Source: an uncultured Butyrivibrio sp.
GTDB taxonomy: Bacteria; Bacillota; Clostridia; Lachnospirales; Lachnospiraceae
Reading direction: 5' to 3'
Assembly (NCBI GenBank): GCA_947168935.1
Contig: CAMVNV010000021.1
Span: 1-36,326 of the forward strand
DNA: 36,326 bases
The position numbers and the translations under genes were made by a program. The notes under the pieces are model-generated. The model had not been told where the DNA came from, did no database searches, and saw only the letters and a program-made list of their open reading frames with translations. The stretch's first letter is position 1; the number at the start of each line of letters is the position of its first letter. Positions 31,889-36,326 of the stretch are shown here, piece by piece.

Positions 31889-33595
31889 ATGAAGAAACGA
31901 TTATTATCAACCTTAATACTGACATCCACTCTTTTTTTATTGTCAGGCTGTGCCGGAAGGAATAGTCAAAAGTATCCGGAAGAGTTAACGATTGATGTAT
32001 TTGCCAGTGGAGCAAATAGTCAGGGAATCCAGTCAGGCTGGTTTGCAGAATGTGTTAAGCAAAGATTTAATATGAACCTTAACATTATCAGCGTTAATAA
32101 TAACTATAACGGAGCAGTGCTTCAGGATGTTCGTGCAGCATCAGGATATCTTGGAGATATTATCATGATCTCTGCCCAGAATAATTCTCTTAAGGACCTG
32201 GTGGACTCGGGACTTCTTTTAGATATGACTCCTTATATTAGCGATAAGGATATCATGAAATATTCAGATGCTATCTATAAACTCAACAGCGGTCTTGATG
32301 GTATATATGCTATTCCATCAAGTATATCTACACTGCCGCCGGATACCCCTTCAGATATAATTGATTCGACTTATGCTCCGTATGTAAGATGGGACATCTA
32401 TACACAGATAGGAAGTCCCAAAATGGAGACACTGGAAGATATGCTTGATGTCCTTGAAAAAATGCAGGAGGCTGATCCTTTAAGTGATTCAGGGCAGAAA
32501 GTATATGCATTTTCTTTTTTTGACGACTGGGATAATAATATGATGACCTGGGCCAAGCAGCCATGCTGCTTTTATGGCTATGATGAGAATGGATTCGTTC
32601 TTGCCAAGGCTGATGGAAGTGATTATCAGTCAATTCTTGATGATGATTCTTTGTATTACAGAGCGCTTAAGTTTTATTATGAAGCAAATCAAAGAGGACT
32701 TGTAGACCCTGATTCAAGGAATCAGTCATATAGTGAAGTGTTTAGTAAATATCAGGACGGAGCAGTCCTTTTTAGTCCATGGAGATTTCTTGGAATGTCA
32801 GCCTACAATACAGATGAGCACATGCAGGAAGGCAAAGGCTTCATGATGGCAGATATAGGCGATATGCAGATCTATGAGCATGGATGTTCTTTGGACGGAG
32901 TTTATGACATAGTTATGTGCGTAGGTGCGGACGTTAAAGATCCCCAGAGAATGGTGGATTTTGTTGACTACATATATTCAGATGATGGAATATATGAAAA
33001 TCAGGCAGCTGAGAATGGTGGAAGTGCAGGCCCTCCCGGTATTACTTGGGAGATGGTCGATGGAAAGCCTCAGCTTACAGAATATGGTATTGATGTTTTT
33101 TATAACCAAAGTGGAGCTGTTATTCCGGGGGATTTTAATGGTAATACCTACAGAGGCGGAATTTCAATGCTCAACTATACTGCAGTGTCGCTTACAGAGA
33201 TTGCAGATAACGGATTCCCATATTCCTATGAATTGTGGGAAAGTGAAATGAATAGAACATCCACTAACCTTATGCTTGAATGGAGTAAGGCTATGGGTGC
33301 TGATAATACAATGGATTATCTGGTCCAAAATAATAAGCTCATCGTTTCGCCGGGATGTGAATATAACGAAAGCGAAGAAAGCGCTGAGATCAAAGAGATA
33401 AGGGAAGCTGTCAAGCGTATCATAATCTCAAAGTCCTGGGAGATGATATATGCAGCTAACGATCAGGAGTTTGAAGATATCTGGAATGATATGAAGAGAA
33501 AATGTAAAGCCCTTGGATATGCAGATGTGTACGAGTTTGATCTCCAAAATGCCATGGCAGAAGGGGAATTGAAAAAAGAAATTCTGGGTAGATAA
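31889..33595 (+). CDS. Second, paralogous sugar-binding lipoprotein
   Basis: 568 aa, lipobox LSGC with Cys21 and a short linker. It shares many positions with the receptor upstream: GWFAECVKQRFNMNLNII, SFFDDWDNNMMTWAKQ, GYDENG, NQRGLVDPDSRNQSYSEV and FLGMSAYNTDEHMQEGK. The two therefore arose by duplication and diverged. No permease pair accompanies it. Its place directly before the YesN-type regulator gene suggests a receptor role towards the YesM sensor, or an alternative receptor for importer 2. Both are inferences. ATG 31889 is preceded by GGGGGC. Confidence 0.9.
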   Translation: MKKRLLSTLILTSTLFLLSGCAGRNSQKYPEELTIDVFASGANSQGIQSGWFAECVKQRFNMNLNIISVNNNYNGAVLQDVRAASGYLGDIIMISAQNNSLKDLVDSGLLLDMTPYISDKDIMKYSDAIYKLNSGLDGIYAIPSSISTLPPDTPSDIIDSTYAPYVRWDIYTQIGSPKMETLEDMLDVLEKMQEADPLSDSGQKVYAFSFFDDWDNNMMTWAKQPCCFYGYDENGFVLAKADGSDYQSILDDDSLYYRALKFYYEANQRGLVDPDSRNQSYSEVFSKYQDGAVLFSPWRFLGMSAYNTDEHMQEGKGFMMADIGDMQIYEHGCSLDGVYDIVMCVGADVKDPQRMVDFVDYIYSDDGIYENQAAENGGSAGPPGITWEMVDGKPQLTEYGIDVFYNQSGAVIPGDFNGNTYRGGISMLNYTAVSLTEIADNGFPYSYELWESEMNRTSTNLMLEWSKAMGADNTMDYLVQNNKLIVSPGCEYNESEESAEIKEIREAVKRIIISKSWEMIYAANDQEFEDIWNDMKRKCKALGYADVYEFDLQNAMAEGELKKEILGR

Positions 33596-33624
33596 ATCTT
33601 TTTTATCAGATGGAAAGAGTGACT

Positions 33625-35205
33625 ATGAGGGATTCTAAGATAAGTGTAATGATAGCTGATGATGAGGAGAACATCAGAGCCGGACTTAAATGCATAATGG
33701 ACTGGGAGGACCTCGGTTTTAGCGTACGATATGAAGCAGAAAACGGTGAAGAAGCTCTGAATATCATAAGTTTAGATGCTCCTGAAGTCGTAGTAATGGA
33801 CATAAATATGCCTAGAGTTCAAGGCATTGAAGTTATAAAAAAAGCCAGAGAAGCTGGATATATGGGCAGATTTATTATCCTTAGCGGTTATTCTGATTTT
33901 AAGTATGCTCAGTCTGCCATTAAGTACGGCGTTACTAATTATCTGACCAAGCCCGTTGATGAGGACGAGCTTCAGAAGACTTTAGAAGATATCGGGAAGA
34001 GTCTTAGCCTTGAAAGAGTAAGAAAGGGCCAGCTTCAGACCATAAGAATCAAAGCAAGAGATGCTGTTATCAAAGAGATGCTTAGGTCAGAAAAACTTGG
34101 ACTTAGCAAGGATGAGCTTAGGGAAATGAATCTTTTGTATGATAAGTATCAGGTTGTAGTATATGAAACCTATCATACAGACAGGGAAAAACCAGAATAT
34201 AAGCTTCCGGAACTTCTATCTGCCTTTATCGATGAAGAAGATTTTGAATCCTGTATCATAAACGAAAGAGGAGTGATCCTTTTAAAGGGTAAGGTTGTCA
34301 TTTCAAAGTTTGCCAAATTCCTGGAACACTATGACAGAAGACTTATTCAGGAGGATTCGCCTCTTGATTCTATTTTCCTTACATATGGAAGAACAGTTGA
34401 GGATCCATCGGATGTGAGGATATCCTTTGATGATGCCCAGAGGCTCTGTGACAGAAGATTCTTTTGTGATATGGGCGTTCACAAGATGGGCTATGAATCC
34501 CTCAAGGAGCTGGGAAAATCCAGTATTACTATGTCCAGGGATATGCTTAGGGATTACACACAAAAGACTATTGGATTTATGCAGGCAGGATCAATAGAAA
34601 GAGTTCTGGAAACACTTAATGAGATGAAGTCTTTACTATGCGCCTGCAGCGAGAATTCTACAGCTATCAGGATCTATATGACCGATATGATATTGCAGAT
34701 CAAATCTCAGATATCCAGAACTTATCCGGATTCCAGAGATCTTTTTGCAGAGAATTCAGAGATCATAGACTTTTTGGAAACAAGGTTTTATCTATATGAG
34801 ATTTTTGATTACATTCATAGCATAGCCCTTATGATAGTGCAGAAAGTCCGCAACAGGCAGGGGGCTAAGAGTACTATGCAGGATGTGCAGTCATATGTTG
34901 ATCATAATTATTTCAGAAACCTTACCCTTGAAGAGGTTGCACCGCTGTTTGGCTATAATAGCGTATATTTTGGCAAGGTGTTTAGCAAGGAAACTGGTAT
35001 AAGCTTTAATGCATATGTAAATCAAAAGAGGATCGATGAAGCCAAAAAACTTCTTGTAAGCGAGAATATCAAGATATATGACATTGCAGAAAGGGTTGGA
35101 TTTAGTGATGTAGACTACTTCAGCAGGAAGTTCAGATCAATAGAAGGAATGAGTCCTGCGGATTACAGGAGGAAAAATAGGATACACGTTTTCAAATCAT
35201 GGTAA
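33625..35205 (+). CDS. YesN-type response regulator (receiver + AraC DNA-binding domain)
   Basis: 526 aa from ATG 33625 with GGAAAGAG upstream; an ATG five codons earlier (33610) has no ribosome site. The N-terminal receiver domain has MIADDEE, phospho-acceptor Asp59 (VVVMDINMPRVQGIEV) and TKPVDEDE. A long middle region (about 125-415) of unknown fold follows. The AraC domain has helices LTLEEVAPLFGYNSVYFGKV and IYDIAERVGFSDVDYFSRKF, ending SPADYRR. It is the expected partner of the YesM-type kinase at 25487, though here they are separated by four transport genes. It probably activates importer 2 and its enzymes. Its gene lies 29 bp after the second receptor. Confidence 0.94.
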   Translation: MRDSKISVMIADDEENIRAGLKCIMDWEDLGFSVRYEAENGEEALNIISLDAPEVVVMDINMPRVQGIEVIKKAREAGYMGRFIILSGYSDFKYAQSAIKYGVTNYLTKPVDEDELQKTLEDIGKSLSLERVRKGQLQTIRIKARDAVIKEMLRSEKLGLSKDELREMNLLYDKYQVVVYETYHTDREKPEYKLPELLSAFIDEEDFESCIINERGVILLKGKVVISKFAKFLEHYDRRLIQEDSPLDSIFLTYGRTVEDPSDVRISFDDAQRLCDRRFFCDMGVHKMGYESLKELGKSSITMSRDMLRDYTQKTIGFMQAGSIERVLETLNEMKSLLCACSENSTAIRIYMTDMILQIKSQISRTYPDSRDLFAENSEIIDFLETRFYLYEIFDYIHSIALMIVQKVRNRQGAKSTMQDVQSYVDHNYFRNLTLEEVAPLFGYNSVYFGKVFSKETGISFNAYVNQKRIDEAKKLLVSENIKIYDIAERVGFSDVDYFSRKFRSIEGMSPADYRRKNRIHVFKSW

Positions 35206-35217
35206 GTCTGTTATAAT
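35189..35217 (+). promoter_or_regulatory. Extended -10 promoter for the oxidoreductase gene
   Basis: TTTTCA (35189-35194), 17-bp spacer, TGT-TATAAT (TATAAT at 35212-35217). The -35 lies inside the end of the regulator gene. About 41 bp separate the -10 from the next start. Confidence 0.65.
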
Positions 35218-35258
35218 CTTTAAGTTAGATATGAGTGAAAATAATTAAGGAGTAATCC

Positions 35259-36326
35259 ATGAGTAAGAAAGCGCTTGTGATTGGTGCGGGACCAGCAGGT
35301 CTTACAGCAGCCTATGAATTATTAAAAAACGATAATGGAATAGAAGTTGTCGTATTTGAGGAAACTGAGCAGTTTGGTGGTATCTCTAAAACTGTAAATT
35401 ATAAGGGTAACCGTATGGATATGGGCGGACACCGCTTCTTTTCCAAGATTCCTGAAGTTAATGCTTGGTGGGATCAGATGCTTCCCATGCAGGGTCATAA
35501 GTCATACGATGACATAGTTCTTGACAGAGAGATGCCTGTTGAAGCTGGCGGTCCTGATCCTGAGAAAGAAGATCGTGTAATGCTTAAGCGTCACCGCGTA
35601 TCACGTATCCTCTTTGATGATAAGTTTTATGATTATCCGATTTCCTTAAAGCCTGAAACCTTTAAGAACTTCGGCTTTTTGACAACACTTAAGGTTGGAT
35701 TTTCTTATCTTGGATCTATTTTCCATAAGCTTCCTGAAGATAATCTTGAAAACCTTTATATCAACTCATTCGGACGTAAGCTCTACAGCATGTTCTTTGA
35801 GTACTACACAGAGAACCTCTGGGGAAGACATCCTTCTGAGATCGATGCTTCCTGGGGTAAGCAGCGTACCAAGGGTCTTTCTATCTTTGGAATAATTAAA
35901 GACTATCTTGGACGTCTGTTTAAGGTTAAGAACCGTAAGGTCAATACTTCTCTTATCGAGGAGTTCAAATATCCTAAGCTTGGTCCTGGACAGCTCTGGG
36001 ATGTAACTGCTGACGAAGTTGAAAAGCTTGGCGGCACTATCATCAAGAACGCTAAGGTTACCAAGGTTCACAAGGATGAGAACGGGGTTCTTACATCTCT
36101 TACATATGTTGATACTAAAGATGGTTCAGAGCATGAGGTAAGTGGAGACTACTTCATTTCTTCAATGCCTCTCAGAGACCTTGTTGGCGGTATGAACGAT
36201 GTTCCTGAGAACGAAGCAAGAATCGCTAAGGGACTTCCTTATCGTGATTACATGACACTTGGTGTACTTGTTCCAAAGCTTAAGCTTAAGAACCTTACTG
36301 ACATCAAGACAATCCAGAATATAGTT
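35259..36326 (+). CDS. FAD-dependent oxidoreductase / UDP-galactopyranose mutase-like protein, 3'-truncated
   Basis: 356 codons are visible, open to the window end. ATG 35259 has AAGGAG upstream. The N-terminal dinucleotide-binding loop is [16 protein letters not shown], followed by an acidic strand end (VVVFEE) and [20 protein letters not shown]. Later motifs ([54 protein letters not shown]) match the protoporphyrinogen-oxidase or UDP-galactopyranose-mutase-like branch of flavin amine oxidases found near surface-polysaccharide genes. The substrate cannot be told. It has its own promoter and is probably not part of the sugar-import locus. Confidence 0.85.
   Translation, partial: MSKKALVIGAGPAGLTAAYELLKNDNGIEVVVFEETEQFGGISKTVNYKGNRMDMGGHRFFSKIPEVNAWWDQMLPMQGHKSYDDIVLDREMPVEAGGPDPEKEDRVMLKRHRVSRILFDDKFYDYPISLKPETFKNFGFLTTLKVGFSYLGSIFHKLPEDNLENLYINSFGRKLYSMFFEYYTENLWGRHPSEIDASWGKQRTKGLSIFGIIKDYLGRLFKVKNRKVNTSLIEEFKYPKLGPGQLWDVTADEVEKLGGTIIKNAKVTKVHKDENGVLTSLTYVDTKDGSEHEVSGDYFISSMPLRDLVGGMNDVPENEARIAKGLPYRDYMTLGVLVPKLKLKNLTDIKTIQNIV

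Noticed and set aside
1-36326. tRNA genes, insertion sequences, phage or defence genes
   Set aside because: No cloverleaf, transposase, integrase, terminal repeats or defence-type proteins were recognised on either strand.

Overview
The window looks like chromosomal DNA of a Lachnospiraceae-type Firmicute, most like Butyrivibrio or Pseudobutyrivibrio. The reasons are moderate A+T content, strong GGAGG-type ribosome binding sites, the gene order rsmB-rlmN-stp-prkC-rsgA, secreted BspA-like and transglutaminase-like proteins, and a polysaccharide-utilization locus built on LplABC/YtcP-type ABC importers with YesM/YesN regulators. The genus is inferred from remembered family traits, not from a database search.

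Layout. 1-6168 is a housekeeping operon on the + strand: rsmB (5' end outside the window), rlmN, stp, prkC and rsgA, covering rRNA methylation, Ser/Thr phospho-signalling and ribosome assembly. 6184-8071 (- strand) is an OmpR-type response regulator and its histidine kinase. Divergent from it, 8243-10125 holds two overlapping genes for secreted transglutaminase-like proteins; both appear to have lost the catalytic Cys and His. 10343-12471 holds udk, an unassigned conserved protein and a small membrane protein, with two rho-independent terminators.

12789-35205 is a carbohydrate-utilization region of about 22 kb. It contains a cytoplasmic GH38 alpha-mannosidase, a CehA/McbA-type PHP metallohydrolase and a divergent AraC regulator. 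A first importer (two permeases and a lipoprotein binding protein) ends at a strong terminator. It is followed by a GH105/GH88-like unsaturated-uronyl hydrolase broken by an in-frame TAA, and a heparinase-II/III-like toroid enzyme. Next come a YesM-type sensor kinase, a second importer whose first permease carries an extra N-terminal membrane domain, two paralogous binding lipoproteins, and a YesN-type response regulator. No transporter ATPase is encoded and none of the enzymes has a signal peptide. The implied scheme is that oligosaccharides are imported, energised by an unlinked MsmX-like ATPase, and cut inside the cell. An alpha-mannosidase together with an unsaturated-uronyl hydrolase suggests a substrate joining mannose and uronic acid, such as a glucuronomannan or xanthan-like side chain; this is inference.

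The window ends inside an FAD-dependent UDP-galactopyranose-mutase-like or amine-oxidase-like gene driven by a good extended -10 promoter. No tRNA, rRNA, CRISPR array, insertion sequence or phage gene was seen, and no gene-free stretch exceeds 300 bases. The most noteworthy points are the paired degenerate transglutaminases, the nonsense-split GH105 next to a 38-bp tandem duplication, the 21-bp minisatellite inside the mannosidase, the terminator-like leader before the fused permease, and the tandem binding proteins beside YesN.
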